From Acanthopleura granulata (Eukaryota; Mollusca; Polyplacophora; Chitonida; Chitonidae), in NCBI GenBank assembly GCA_016165875.1, contig JABBOT010000005.1, positions 23,752,627-23,816,626 on the forward strand: DNA of 64,000 bases, read 5' to 3'. Made by a program: the position numbers and the translations under genes. Positions 1 through 13,935 of this stretch are shown here, one piece after another (within the stretch, counting starts at the first letter, position 1; every line of letters begins with the position of its first letter). A model generated the notes under the pieces. The model was not told the origin of the DNA. It did not search any database and saw only the letters and a list, made by a program, of their open reading frames with translations.

Positions 1-1096
1 ATATGCAACAGGTAAAAGAAGGATACAAATCACACCTGGGCCAGGTTGATAATAAACTGAAGACATCAGCCTGTCAACACTACAACCTTCCTGTTGATCC
101 ACAGGTGAAATCTGACGGCCGGGTGAAGCGGCAAAAACGCACATATCCACACATAAATACACGTCCTCCAGGTATGTCAGACGGCCTGGCCATGCAGTTA
201 CAGCATGCCCTGAAGACAAGAGAGCGTGTGCGCAAGGTCTGTATAAATATACTACTGAACACACAACATGTTCAGGTAGGTAAATTAAAAAAACAAAAAA
301 CAAACCCTGCACCATCTTGCATATTCAACAGTCAAGACACAAAAGGTAATTGTATACAACAACACGGCCTTGAATAGGAACTTATGATCCATATGCTCAA
401 CGCTATCTTTCTCAAAAAGTTGCAACCACACTGTCACACAGCAATAATGAAACAAAAATGAAGCCAACACAGAAAAAACTGCCAACCAACCAAACTCATT
501 AATTTCCTCTGTACTGACAGTATACATGCCAACACCTTTCCCTTTTGACAAAATCACCCTTTTTTTTTATTTCTTGCTAAGGCCAGGCTGGGCCATCACA
601 AGTTGGACTGGACAGCTCCTGTTTATTCCAAGAAGCCACGTACGGCTTATGGCGGCTAGAACATGGCCACGTTGTAATGGCTTGACCACACCCTGTCAGG
701 GCTGTAGTAAGTCAGATCACAAAGTTCATGTACCTCCATCAAGGATCAATAAAGACTCTGGCCAGGCTACGTATAGGTATTAAGTCTACACTAATGACGA
801 CACTAGCTCATCAGACACGGAAGCAGTAATGCTTCCATAAACATACACCAAACAACCACTGTGCATCCTGTGACATCAAACACTACTTAATAAGGGAAAT
901 GCAAAGCTTTTCCTAAGTCAGACCACACAGGAAACACACCCCATCATACCATATATATCAATGGCTGCAAATTGGAGCGAAAAAGTAAAGTCTTTTTTAC
1001 AAACATATTATCAAACATACACTAAAGGTCATAATTTCCCCAAGACTCAAAAGAAAAAATCAATAAATAAATACCCATTCAGGCAATACATGATCT

Positions 1097-1171
1097 CATT
1101 ACCACAGGTTGAAATAACATTATCAAAGGCATAATGCTATCGCATTACCACAGGTTGAAATAACATTATCA
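1097..1171. repeat. 29-bp direct repeat, two copies 46 bp apart
   Basis: CATTACCACAGGTTGAAATA plus ACATTATCA at 1097 and 1143. Confidence 0.9.
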
Positions 1172-1365
1172 CGTTGCAAACTGCTTCCACACTTGTCTTC
1201 TCTATATGCAGGATGAAGACAACACTGTGCAACATTTACTACACTCTAAGATGACGACATAGACATTTGCAAAGGTCTCTCTACTGGAGGCACTGACGGC
1301 TTTGTGTACCACGCATTAACATCGTGGATCTTCTGCAATGGGACCATCATGGTGATGTGCATGAA

Positions 1366-1443
1366 TGTTTGAGAAACATACAGTGTCATATCCACATCTC
1401 TCAATGTTTGAGAAACATACAGTGTCATATCCACATCTCTCAA
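1366..1443. repeat. Perfect 39-bp tandem duplication
   Basis: TGTTTGAGAAACATACAGTG through CATCTCTCAA at 1366 and again at 1405. 39 bp is 13 codons, so frames stay open on both strands by chance. Confidence 0.93.
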
Positions 1444-4400
1444 TGTGTAAATATTCTATCAGGAAGAGTGTGTATACAAGCACCCTGTTATTACACAGTC
1501 ATCAGCATGGTGGAGAATGGGAGCTGTCCATCACAAACACTCTGACATCTGTTCAATTATCCAACTAAACAGAATCATCCTTATCGAAATTTATATGCAT
1601 AACTGGCTCACCAATATTGGATTAACACATTCCTAAAATGCCATTCCAACTGGTCTGTGTCTGATTCTCTTATGACGAACAACTGATTACATCTACAGAC
1701 CACTGGCCATCAGCTCATGCTATTTTTTGTTGTTTTTGAACCATACACATTAAAATTAATACAAGTATTCAAACACTTTAACTATAAAAGCAAGCATGTG
1801 CAATAAGGCCTCTACAACTAGCCTTAATGTTCATTTCTGACCTATATTTTGAAGTTCCGGAAGCACATGATCCACCACGAACAATTTTGACAGAGCATGA
1901 AACTTACACATCATAAATAGAACACATTCCAGTATGTTATTAGATTGTAAATGACAGAGATAAATCAGTGGATAAAACTGAACAGGGTATATGATAAAAA
2001 CTAAAACATGTTCAATGTTGAAAAATTATAAACGTACATTACATACCCTAAGGGTGTATTTTTACCAATTAAGTCTCAAAGAAATAAACGTGCGGATCAG
2101 TTCTTGTATTAATTAAGGCTGAAAACCACAACTCAGTGATAAATATCACAAATACATATTATATATATATGTAAGCTTCACGTGCTGATGCACTGAGAAA
2201 AAGTTCCAAATGTTCTCATCTGAAGTGCTTGTATTCCAAGCACTTTCACAAAAGGCAATATGATGGTTAATACTGAAACACTGAATACTTTAAAGAACAT
2301 ATTCCAAAATAACCTTTCTTCAAGGACTTCCTTGGTCAAGAAATTTCAAATACTTTCAAGAATTCCGGGGTCAGTGGGGACCCAGAGTACCCACACTGGT
2401 ATACATTCTACATTCCAGCTCTCAAAATTTCTTAGCACCACAAATCTCAACCTGCAAGGCCACAACAATTTAATATTAGAAGATATCGAGCAGCTGTGCT
2501 CTGGATATCCTGGTAGACATGAATTAAAGCTTAAGAATGTATGTGTAAGTAATCATGCCAGTCACATGTGAACAAAATGACAGTCTTCACCTCACATATA
2601 ATGAGAATTTTAACAACTGCCTATACTCTGTTTACAGAAGGTATATTTCCTAGGTGTGTTTTAAACAATAGGAAAACAAAGAAAAAAACAATAGGGCTTA
2701 CTACTAAAAAAATAAAAATCCACTCTGTATTATATGATATCATAGGCAGTTCCAAGTTATTAAAACCATATCAATTCAAATACATACCAATTCAAATCCA
2801 CATTTAAATGCAGCTGACGCCATGAAACCTTACTTCTTGTGCCTTTCATAGATCTCAATTCAGTGTGATAAAGTGACATACGCCATAGCAAAAGGAAGAA
2901 GCAAATACATCTAGTGTATATTCAAATGGTTCATGTAGACAGCTGCCAGGTGCACGTCATCTAACACCTTTAAAAGGACCAAGTATCCAAATACAGCAAT
3001 GTGAGCAAAGAAACACGTTCCAACGCAAATATATGATTAATAGAAGAAAGGAAAGGAAAGGAAAATAGAAATGTTAGCTCACCTTAACTTCCCCTATGCA
3101 TTGTTTACCTTGCCTGACACTGTGTGTAGTGTATGAAGGCTTACTTTCAACATCTACCTGAACAGGTAACAAGCCACCTGAAGTCGCTTATTGCCATCAG
3201 CAGGATAGCTGACCAGGTAGCTAGAGCAGCACCTGTGTGGTAGGAACACCTATTTCCAATCAGCACCTGATACGGTGCTAATCAAACCCTGAGCACAATA
3301 TTACCTGTGCTAATTACCTGCAACCCCCTGCTCCCCCCCCCCCCACCACTACAGATTCTACCACAGGTACGCAGTAGATCCAGGTAAAATAGAACAGCCA
3401 GCATGAATACTTCCTTTCAACATTCAAATTTACACAGTTAGAATAAAAAAAAACAACATGACCATGACGGTGACTTGCATACATATCTCAGCCAGACTGT
3501 GCTGAACACTGCATTAATTTATGCATTTTTAAAACCATAAAAATACATCTATAACAAGCTGAATTTATAAAAACACAAGGTAGACTTGGTAAACTCCAAA
3601 CGACGTTCATGTCGTTTTATCAGCCTTGGATGAAAGAACTACATGTATAAGATTTTCGGAACATCAAGATGTGTCCCTCATGGCACAGCGAATAGCAGAC
3701 AATTTCATCATGACATCAACCTGGCGCTGACGACTACAACACAGAAAGATTCCAGATCAAACCCGTCGATGAAGCAGTTTTTCCAACGCAGACATGAAAA
3801 TGCAATGCATCACATAACATGGCAATCAGCACAGGTAAATGGTGCAACCAAGAATTTAAAATAGAACAATTTTAATAAGTTTACGTGAATCAGTTCTGCA
3901 GTATCTGCATTATGGGAACGCCGAAAAATTTATGGCCAGACACTTTAACTCGTAATAAGGGTTTAGAAAAACTTATCTATGAATTTTAACCTTCCAGAGG
4001 GACTTGCATAAGGCCCGTACACTGAATCCCTTGGAACATTTATCAAACATGTATGTAATTAAATGTCAATATATATATCACAACACTAACCACCCTATGA
4101 ATACATGGCTGTACCACCTGAGGTTGGAAAGTATGCAAGTATGACGTTCACACAGAATACTGTGAGTTTTTATTGGATTCTGTAAGTAATAACGTGGTAT
4201 ATACATTCCTTGCAATATTACAACTTGCAAAGTTTTTGCAAAATTTTCTTCTGACACATTCACTCTCCATGAAAACCCTGTCTTTTGTATCAGTTCACAC
4301 TTGTGCATATTATCTCGTGGTGATTTCAGGAGGGAGGTGTATGCATATATTTTGTGATTACCTGTGTGACAGTATTATTCATCAAATGAACTGTGTACAA

Positions 4401-5007
4401 TCTACTCATCTCGCTAAAGGTCAACGATGTTCAACTGTTTAATGATAACAATGAAAACCACACTATTTATCAAAAGACACACTCATTTCCATCTTTGCTT
4501 CCTTCTATAAAAACCTCATTTGGCTGCATTTATTATTAATGATAGGAAAATCATCTTCAATCATTTGGCCTGGTATTAAACCCTGTACTGGATAACAGCT
4601 ATGACAAACATATAGCTGATAGCAAACCTTGCCATACAAAAGACAATATGCAGTCACAGGCTGCATACTGCAGGCATGATCAAGTATGATTAAATTTCTT
4701 TAATATGTCGATATTTCATTTGACGGATAAAGAAGTGGTATAAATGTTTGTGTAGCTATTTTCACTCTGGTTTATAATTCTTGTTTAGGAATTAATCAGT
4801 GAATTCTTTCCAGAAAAAGTTCAAGCAGGTCGGGAAATTCACAAAAAATATATTTTTTTTACACCATATCTATAGGATTATTGGCACAATACTGTACACT
4901 TATACTGTATGATTCTAAAATTCAGAAATTCTAAAATTCTTCTAAAAACAGAAAATACATTTTTCTGATTAACATGTATACAGAATAAAAATATAGTAAA
5001 GCAATGC

Positions 5008-5180
5008 GGGGTCTTTTGTACTGGTACACATCTATACCCTAATGTGTTGAATTAGGGGCAAGCAGGGTCTTGTGTACTGGTACACATCCATACTCTAATA
5101 TGCCAAATTAGGGGCAAGCAACACAGGGTCTTGTGTACTGGTACACATCCATACTCTAATCTGCCGAATTAGGGGCAAGG
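5008..5180. repeat. Three tandem units of 57-61 bp
   Basis: GGGTCTTGTGTACTGGTACA through ATTAGGGGCAAGC, starting at 5008, 5065 and 5126. Confidence 0.9.
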
Positions 5181-6713
5181 CTCTGCACAGCATCTCATGG
5201 GGTGAACCGATGTTCGGTCAATGACCCTCCCAATCAATAAAATTTGGGTCAGCATCACCCACCATTTATAACCATAAACATGTGCAGCTTTAACTCCGGA
5301 CAAAATCCACACTGATCCTGTTCGAATTCTTAGGTGGTGCAGATGGCCGGGTCCTCTTTTGTTTCTTGCTCATAATTTTTTGGAAAGGTCATCCAGAGCC
5401 TTAAGCATTAAGAATTTCTTGAAATTCTGTGCATGAACCTTACAACAAGTAACAGATCTGTGAAAGGTCTCTTGATCTCAGTGCACTGCATCACTGCCAA
5501 GAACTGCTGGAAAATTTCCTAGGGATGCTGAAATTCACAAAATGTATCTTTCCATGTTGAAGCAATTATCCTGGATGTTCAAGTTTTACAGCCAGCATGA
5601 CAAGTGAAATTTTGAAGTCAGACAATTTTAATTTTGTGCCTAGGAACAATAACCAATTCAGAAGTTTTACTCATTCCAATATCCAACCCTCAGAAAGTCC
5701 ACAACAATGACTCAGGTTTTCATGATATGTATGCGTTTACTTCATTATTAAAACTGTGAGCCTATACTTTTCCGTTATTGTGTTTATTTAATAACCCATT
5801 CAGCAAAACGGATAGCAAAGCTGCTGTGCATGCTAAATCAAGCAGATTACATCTGCTACCATGTAGACATGGGACATGCGATGATAATCCTGGATCTAAC
5901 CCAGCATGTCACAACCCTCACACAAACACAGAGAGTACATCACACACAGACGACGATAACAAATTAGCAATCAACCTACGTCCCCAAAGCTGTGCGATAT
6001 GATAAGGTTAACACGATGGTCCCTGTCCAATCTATCATGAATTGGTCTAAATCTGACGAGAAAAGCACTCGCTTTTTTTTTTTGAAAGAGTCTTCTTTAC
6101 AAAGTCTACTCACTTTTCGACTCAACCTTTTCAGGATACTTGAGATGTTCATGAGAGTTCATGCTTACTTGATCATCAAAGTAAACCAGGAAATGCAGCA
6201 CGGAAGAGAGCTATAATACACTGTGCAACACAGTAAACAAACTGCTTGATGTAATATGACATTTTGCCATGCAAGTCATACTATATATAGACAATCCCAC
6301 TCTCACATCCATACACCTCAATGGACTTTCACATGTTTTTGTCCAGATCAGATTTTTCAGCTGATTCCTCTCTGGCACTTTTAGTACATTTAATATTGTT
6401 AACAGCTTAGTCATATCCTCACCATGATGTATCTGTAATATTTCTAACAGGACGTAAAAGTCATTTTTTCAATCCCATGAGTGTGCATATGCCACACCCT
6501 TCTTAGTGCACTTGTTTTTTGAATGTCTGAGTGTACTCACCACACATCTCCAGAATTGTCAGGGCAGAAGAAACTACATACAGGCAGTACTAACTATGAA
6601 ACATGTTGCATGCCTAAGAGACACAATATACCCGCAGTGCTACCACTCATGGTGAAAGAAGCATCGAGCCAGGGCAAAGGATGACATGTAAAAGGGATAT
6701 CTCAACCGTCTGT

Positions 6714-7045
6714 AAGAGGTACGCCCAATACAGTCCCTAAGAGGTACACCCAAATACAGTCCCCAAGAGGTACACCCAAATACAGTCCCTAAGAGGTACA
6801 CCCAAACACAGTCTGAAAGAGGTACACCCAAACAGTCCGCAAGTGGTACACCTAGACACAGTCCGCAAGCAGTTCACCCACAGTCCATAAGTGGTACACT
6901 CAAACACAGTCCATAAGAGGTACACCCAAACAGAGGTCGGTGAGCGGTACACCCAAACACAGTCTGTATGAGGTACACCCGAACACAGTCTGTATGAGGT
7001 ACACCTGAACACAGTCTGTATGAGGTACACCCAAACACAGCACAG
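6714..7045. repeat. Minisatellite of about 25-26 bp
   Basis: About 13 degenerate units of AAGAGGTACACCCAAACACA plus GTCC or GTCTGT. The minus-strand open frames at 6640-6831 and 6737-7126 are frames through this repeat. Confidence 0.88.
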
Positions 7046-8596
7046 CTCTACATGTGTAACCTGGAGAAGAGCAGCTTGATTCTGGACCTCGGGCAATCTG
7101 ATACCCGATACTTCTCCTTGGATCAATATTGCATGTTCACAGGGACGTCATTAGAAACCCGCGTTCCCTGAGATGATACCATCAACCATGCCATTTCTGC
7201 CCAAACTCGGCCATATTGTTCTGTGGGCAGAGCTTTGTGCATGGCTTCAGTCCTCTCATAATATCTTCCCTTTCAGAGTATCAGGTTGTTCGTCCTGCTA
7301 ACCACAGCCAAGCCAGGCGTTTATTACTGGTCACTGAAGACACTTAATAAAGAACTCAGAGAGCTAATGACAGACAACACACAGCCTTTATATTCACAGG
7401 CACGCACATCAAAGGGACAGGAGAAGTCTGTTGATGGAAGTAGACAAAGGAGATCTTCTGCAAAAACACAGACATACGGAAAAAAAAAAACCACTCCCAA
7501 CAGAGTTCGTCGCCAAAAATGAACGGGAATATGAAGTTTTCAACAGCAAGTTCGAAACCAATTACAGCCACTATCGTACAAAAACAGAACACTTTCTTGA
7601 ATTTACTCGGAACAATTTTTAAACACAACATCAATGAACTCTTAACGGAAATTTACGAACAACACAACATTTTTTTTTATCAATGGTACACCATCAATCA
7701 ACTCTCGGGGTAATGCGCAAACACCACCACAAGCACCGCATCCGAGATACATACACATCAATACTCAATCCACCACATTTCCTGCCCGGTGCATATCGAG
7801 CAGCACGCTGTATGTATAATATTGTTTTTCCCTAACCTCACAAGGAAACTGATGCCCATTTCCATTCACCCGAGGACCCATAACCCAATAGCTCTCTAGC
7901 CCCTGATTGTGATTGCCTACTGCACGACAAGCTTCCATTACTCAGTGTCTTTTACATTCTGACGATGTACACTTCAGGCTATTACACATCGCCAATCCGA
8001 CTCTCTTCTCATTGCTACATCTAGGTGAGGCATCCAATCCAACACTCTCCAAAAGCCACTCTGTTTCAAGTGCCTGATTGAGCATCAAGACGTGCACTTG
8101 TGTTTTATTGATTAGCTGAATTCACTTAATTGTTCTCACCTGCAATGATACTTGCAATCTATCTTCCGAGTTCACTCAAGCTCATAATCTATTCGTGTAT
8201 TCAACGCATGCCCTAACAGTTCTAGTACGTTTGTAATGTGCTCACAACACTGTGATTTTATACATTTTGATATGAAACGTACAAACTGAGTAGATCAATC
8301 CAGGGAGATTATTCTCGAAACAATCCTAAATAAGTACATGTAAACAGGACTCATGCATGTACATGTATATGCGAACTGCTGAAACAAAAGCCAACCAATT
8401 AATGCTCGAGAGATCACTCAGCTGTCTCAACTGATCTAAACGGAAACTTCTGACTTCACTGCATAGTTTAATCTTAATTAAACACAAGTAAGCTGAAAAA
8501 CATAAAGAGTATTTCAGACATTACCAAATGAACATCATGCAGCACCTGGACAAAACCAGAAAACAGAGTCTGAGGAATAGATTTATCAGCACAAAA

Positions 8597-9440
8597 AACA
8601 CAGCATGCATTATCACCTGATGACATTAGGTATGGGTGTTAAGCCCAGAGACCAGAATACTGGTGGAAGGATAGCTTTACCTGGACACAGGACACAACGA
8701 CTACAGCAAGCATTATCACCTGAGGACAACAGACAAGAGAACACTGGTGGAAGGATAGCTTTACCTGGACACAGGACACAATGACTACAGCCTGCATTAT
8801 CACCTGAGGACAACAGACAAGAGAACACTGGTGGAGGGATAACTTTACCTGGACACATGACACAATGACTACAGCCTGCATTATCGCCTAAGGACAACAG
8901 GTAAGGGTGTTAAGCTCAGACACCAGAGAACATTGGTGGAGTGAGTGAGGGAGTACTTGGGGTTTAAAGTCATACTTAATAATGTTTGAGTCATATGACG
9001 ACGAGGAGCCCTTCTGGTGTGCGCATATACTTTGTCTTCTTACAGCAGGGACACAGAACACAGTGACAACAGCCTGCATTATCAACTGAGGACATCAGAC
9101 AAGAGAACACTGGTGGGGGGGGGGGAACTTTATCTGGACACAGGACACAGTGACTACAGCCTGCATTATCGCCTAAGGACAACAGGTAAGGGTGTTAAGT
9201 TCACACACCAGAAAACACTGGTGGAGGGATAACTTTACCTGGACACAGAACACAATGACTACAGCATGCATTATCACCTGTATAACAGGTGAGATGTTAG
9301 GCTCACAGACCAGAGAACATTGGTGGACGGATAGCTTTACCTGGACACAGAACACAATGACTACAGCATGCATTATCACCTGTATCACAGGTGAGATGTT
9401 AGGCTCACAGACCCGATGGTAAGAAAGCTTTTGCTTGGAC
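8597..9440. repeat. Tandem repeat with two unit lengths, about 84 and 104 bp
   Basis: Units contain GCATTATCACCTGAGGACAA, CAGAGAACACTGGTGGA and TTTACCTGGACACAGGACAC. Starts of ATTATC are near 8609, 8712, 8796, 8880, 9078, 9165, 9269 and 9373. Long units carry an extra segment (GGTGTTAAGCTCAGACACC). A G run at 9113-9123 interrupts one unit. The several open frames on both strands here are repeat frames. Confidence 0.9.
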
Positions 9441-9623
9441 ACAGAACATAGGCACAGAGACATGCAGTTAGTGGCTGGTCATCTTGATTTCACCCAAAAT
9501 AGTTACAGTTTATAGACTAGAGAACAGTGGGATAGGGATAGCTTTTCCACAATGATTGCCACATGTAAGAGCACCTGGACAACACGTGTAAAGCACACGG
9601 ACATGCAGGTAGTGACTGGTTAC

Positions 9624-9749
9624 CTTGAGTCCACCCATAATAACATCAGCAGTGGTGAACGAGGACACGGGGCTCTTTGGAAGACCATCATCATCAGAAT
9701 GGAAAGACTGCCTCTTCTTGAGCTTTGTGGCAAGCTCAGATTTGAAATT
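9624..9749 (-). CDS. Exon 4 of the CRACD/DUF4592-like gene
   Basis: On the minus strand, the acceptor AAATTTGATTTTAG (AG at 9751-9750) is followed by 126 bases, exactly 42 codons with phase 0 at both ends, and then CTCAAG|GTAACC. The product begins NFKSELATKLKKRQSFHSDD, continues DGLPKSPVSSFTTADV and ends IMGGLK. Joined to exon 3 this reads ...VENINQ-NFKSELATKL..., like the short helical stretch followed by an acidic-Ser-Pro segment in vertebrate CRACD. A longer plus-strand frame (9552-10019) covers the same bases but has no recognisable content. Downstream exons, including the long central region expected for this family, were not found between 1 and 9623, so the gene probably runs off the left edge. 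AG choices at GAG|CTT or AAAG|CTC would keep the frame but shorten the exon. Confidence 0.62.
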
Positions 9750-10187
9750 CTAAAATCAAATTTCAAAAGAATATCCAATATGTTAACAAAAAGTCATCTT
9801 TACATCTTGCAATCTTGGTTCTCGTTTTCTAGATACATGCACATTGTCTTCAACGATGCTTTTGTGCTCCAATCCTTTTCTAGTCATGGGGAAAATATCA
9901 AGAAACACTCTCTAGGTAGATCAGAGCTCAAATTATTATTCTTTGAACCCAAAGAAAATGGCTTTCACCCTAGGTCTGTAAAATCGGGTATAAATGAAAA
10001 AATAAAGCAATGTTCTTAAAAAATTAACGAACTTGGGACCATAATGATAAGAGAGAGTGTACAAATTTCAACAGTCCATGCACATACAGGTGTACATCAG
10101 GCCAACCTAATTGCACTCACGATGGAAAGAAAAAAGCGGAAACCATGAAATAAGCCAAACATGAGAATTACAAGAACTAATAGTTAC

Positions 10188-10249
10188 CAGCTTTCTGTAT
10201 GAAAGAAGACGAACACCATTTTCATCTGGCAGAGCAATGTATGCCATGG
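10188..10249 (-). CDS. Possible alternative micro-exon between exons 3 and 4
   Basis: On the minus strand the 62 bases between AGTACAG (AG at 10251-10250) and a GTAACT donor (10187-10182) encode a residue completed from the previous exon, then MAYIALPDENGVRLLSYRKL. The phase fits the long form of exon 3 (donor after 17107) at one end and exon 4 at the other. The acceptor lacks a good pyrimidine tract and I recognise no family for the peptide. The phase agreement may be chance, so this is only an alternative to the direct exon 3 to exon 4 junction. Confidence 0.2.
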
Positions 10250-11734
10250 CTGTACTTCTTAGTAGTATTTACCACAGTGATTGATCTTACAGGTTTAACT
10301 CTGCCTCAGCATACACGTACTACATCAATTAGTAATCACCATCAATTGTAAAACAAATCAAGTCTGTCAAAAGATTTTGATGACAGCATAGACCCACTGT
10401 CATAACTACAAGCTGCTCAGGACAGGGTTTTTCTGTCTGCTCAAAGACTGGTCTGGGCACTGATGTCACTACAGATGACCAATGCTCATTCATATTTCGC
10501 ATCTAACAAGAGATCTATCACATACTACACACTCTTATTACTCACAGATGAGTCTACTGTCAACACAATATGTACGGCAGACATAAACACAAGAACCACC
10601 ACATATCTTGGAAATCTGTGACGATTTCAGAATTTTCATGTATGAGAGGACACCAAGATTGGCCTTTTGCATGCAGACACCATCATAATATGCCACAAAT
10701 AATATGAAATTGATTGTAAGCTCACAGAGAAGCAAACCAGTTCACTTATTTTTGAACCGCAATCTGTTTTTGTACCAGAGACAGTCCCATCTAGTAGAAA
10801 TCATAATCATGCTGCAAGGCATTCTTGTTTCCAATGATCATATGATTTTGGATATGAAAACAAATTTTTGTGGTTGATCAAAAAATGTTGATAGCTTAAA
10901 ATAAGAAATCAGGAACCTTCAAATTTTTTTAATCCCACTGCATGTATTTAAATTTCCTGTCCCTACTGAACAATTTATGAACAAACTTGTCAAAATATCT
11001 AGCAAAATTGTTGCTGAAGATGTACTGTACAACATGTCCTATAATTTCTCCAGACCCCAGTATTTTTTAGTCCGTGAAACACGAGAGATGTCAGCTGTTA
11101 CCGTGTCCAATTCTCTCCTGGAGAGCAGAGCGCACATAAACCACGCTACCCTCAACCTAGTATGATCTACATGAACACTGGGACAGAACAGAATACATAT
11201 GTACATATCATGCCTTATGTTGAATGTCTGCCACACGTATCTATGATATAAATATTTATTGTATATACTTGTACACACACAGCTGTAGTAGATGAGTAGA
11301 GATATTACATGCTAAGCCTTATGACATGCAACACTGTTTCAGAAAAAACAAGATAATTGTGAACGTTTGCCAATTTTAAGCATTCATGAATGCAGTCAAC
11401 AACTGACGAACAGATAACCTACATTCTGTACAATACATACACATCAATTTCCTGAGGTATACCCGAGGCTGGGGTTGTTTTATTCCGTGGTTATCACTGG
11501 TGGTGCCATTTCATCACCACAGAAAAAATACCCGTTACTAAAGTTCAATTCAAGTTTTCTTTTCCCACTTTTCTTCTCTATAACAGGCAAAGTGCATTTA
11601 AAAAAAATGCCTCCAGTAATTTCTTGTGATTCTTCTATAATACAGTGAGGTGTGGAAAGATTATTTGGAACAGGATAAATATGTGCAATAAATGCAACCT
11701 GGAACTAGATATAAATTTGGTATGGACGTATGCG

Positions 11735-11899
11735 ACCCTAGCTCATGCTGGCTTCTTCTAAAGTCACACGTGGGAAGGTCGGCCAGCAACCTCCAGATGG
11801 CTGTCGATTTCCACCCAAAATGCTGGCTGCCCTCACATAAGTGATTTATGCTTGAGTATGGCGTAAAACATCAATCAAAAAAAGTCAAATAAATAAATA
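11735..11899 (+). mobile_element. 5'-truncated degenerate SINE
   Basis: Matches the SINE body from AGCTCATGCTGGCTTC through GGGAAGGTCGGCCAGCAACC to the tail GAGTATGGCGTAAAACATCA and AAATAAATAAATA. The tRNA-like head is missing. It lies in the intron between exons 4 and 3. Confidence 0.75.
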
Positions 11900-13398
11900 C
11901 AGACATACGCACATGTATACACATATATGTGGACAACCTGTTTACATGCACCTAGTGAATCATTTTACAAACATGCAGTACTACAGTTAAACAGTAGCCA
12001 AGCCAAACTGAATGATGTTCAGCTGGTCACATTTCAAACCTTTAGTGTTCAGTTTTCAATAGTTGATTACACTTGAGTGACCACACTTACATGTAAATCC
12101 ATGTCCACTAGTGAATCACCCCGTCCCTCACCTCCATATGTAACCCAGATGGGATGTACAGAAGGGGGTGTGTCAATACTAGGCAGTCAGCACTATACAC
12201 ATATCTGGGCCATACAACATACATACACAGATATACAGAAGACACACAATCACATGTTGAGGGAGTTGTCAATAGCCAACATTATAACACTAACACTGTG
12301 CGAACAGGAGCATTAAGAACTGTAGAGGTCACTCCATACATACAATGTCTGTAGAGCGAAGGCGGTAAGAAGTATGGGCAAACAAATGTTACAATACCCA
12401 GAACAAGGTTATTAAGCTCTCCTGCTTCCCAAAGATTACGACAGATTATCAAAATTACAAATGTACACATGGTTTTCTCGGCTGTTGTATTTATAGCAGA
12501 GATTAAAGCCAAATATCATCCCATAAATCTTTACCTAAATATTTACACTGAAAATAAATGATTCAGAATACTGTGCACCATACCGAAAAAAAAAATGATA
12601 TTACAACTCATAGAATCACGTTTTTTTTTTTTGTTTTTCTTTCAGGTGCACTGGCTTGAGAGCAAACTGAGCAAACATAAAGAAACTGGAGCAAACCAGT
12701 TGCATCACCTTAAACCAAGCTGCTGCCATATATTAGTATGCTGTATGTCTTACATGCCATGTCACATTATCTGCTGAGAGACATAATCATTATATGATCA
12801 TTACAAGTTAATTACTGTATATGATCTAAAATTCAGGCCAGGTGGTTGATGTGTTTATTAGGAAGGGAAGATGATATCTACTGCAAAAATATAAGTGTCA
12901 GCGACAAAAGTAATTATTTCTGGCTGTAAACAAGTAGTTTTTCAGGTGAGACGTATTTTAGGGCTCATACAGTAACCTGAAAATAATATTCAAAGATTAT
13001 TCAACTATAGTAACTGTTAATAATCATAATAATTATTTAAGAAATCATATTTAAACTTTTACAGTTCAAGTGGTTAGTCAACCTTTAAATAATAAATACA
13101 CACCTACTTTAATTTCCACGGAAACGAATGAACACTGTATTTTCCCACACCAGAACCAACAGTGTGTTGCTGTTTCACACTAGCAGAACTTGACATGACA
13201 TTCCAAACTTTCCACAGCTGACTGCCTTGCTAATGTTACGTAACATATGTGCCTATAACACTACTCATTCACTGATCAATAATCTGGTATGACAGCCTGA
13301 TGAATTCTATCTGACAGCATAAGTGGTCATAAATGTACAAATGCATCAAAAATGCCACCCTTAGGTTGGGAGCTGGCTACTGCTGAAATGGCTGGCTG

Positions 13399-13503
13399 GT
13401 CATCTACACTGAAGTTATGCCCCAGCACAATGTGTCATCTACACTGAAGTTATGCCCCAGCACAATGTGTCATCTACACTGAAGTTATGCCCCAGCACAA
13501 TGA
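13399..13503. repeat. Three tandem 35-bp units
   Basis: GTCATCTACACTGAAGTTAT plus GCCCCAGCACAATGT at 13399, 13434 and 13469. Intronic. Confidence 0.93.
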
Positions 13504-13837
13504 AGGTATATTTCATGACTATCACATCATCACTGATGACGTCATGCACGAGAAAATGAATGGTTTCAGAAACACCCCTAAAGCAGAATTAGAGCTATCA
13601 TCATCTTGGGTTATAGAGGCAGTGAAACGAGTGCCTGATCCAGAGTTGGGCATGAGGTAGTCTACAGATGGCTTGTGAAGAAAATATGCATGATTTTTCT
13701 CTCCGCAGACATAACGTCAGATTCACTAAAGAGTTACTTACCACTAAATTTAATGTTTGATGAAATTCTGTGACAGAGAACAATAACAAAATTGTTTGTC
13801 ACTCAAGACACTGATAAATAATTATTGTGGTAAGTGA

Positions 13838-13935
13838 CCTAAAATTTTGACCATGACTAACTTGCACATTTTGCATGATTCTGAGACTTCTACTGATGTC
13901 AGAAACACTTTTTGGCGTTTCTTCTTCAGGTGTGA
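13838..13935 (+). repeat. Dispersed repeat family, plus-strand fragment in an intron
   Basis: GTGACCTAAAATTTTGACCA, then ACTTGCACATTTTGCATGAT and TCTGAGACTTCTACTGATG. A diverged member of the family at 63330. Confidence 0.6.

Larger units (their letters stand above)
1..8596. other. Non-coding sequence downstream of exon 4
   Basis: Contains only the small tandem repeats listed (1097, 1366, 5008, 6714) and a C run near 3331-3344. I looked on the minus strand for the next exons of the gene and found no convincing one. The frame at 3-377 runs into the left edge and has no recognised content. Confidence 0.55.

Noticed and set aside
6640..7126. Minus-strand frames with repeated WVYL / GVPL segments
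   Set aside because: Direct translation of a 25-26 bp minisatellite, with different frames giving similar-looking peptides.
8613..9463. Minus-strand cysteine-rich repeat frames
   Set aside because: Translation of the 84/104-bp tandem repeat; the cysteines come from repeated TGT/TGC in the unit.
9552..10019. 155-codon plus-strand frame
   Set aside because: Overlaps the well-supported minus-strand exon 4 and contains no recognisable domain.
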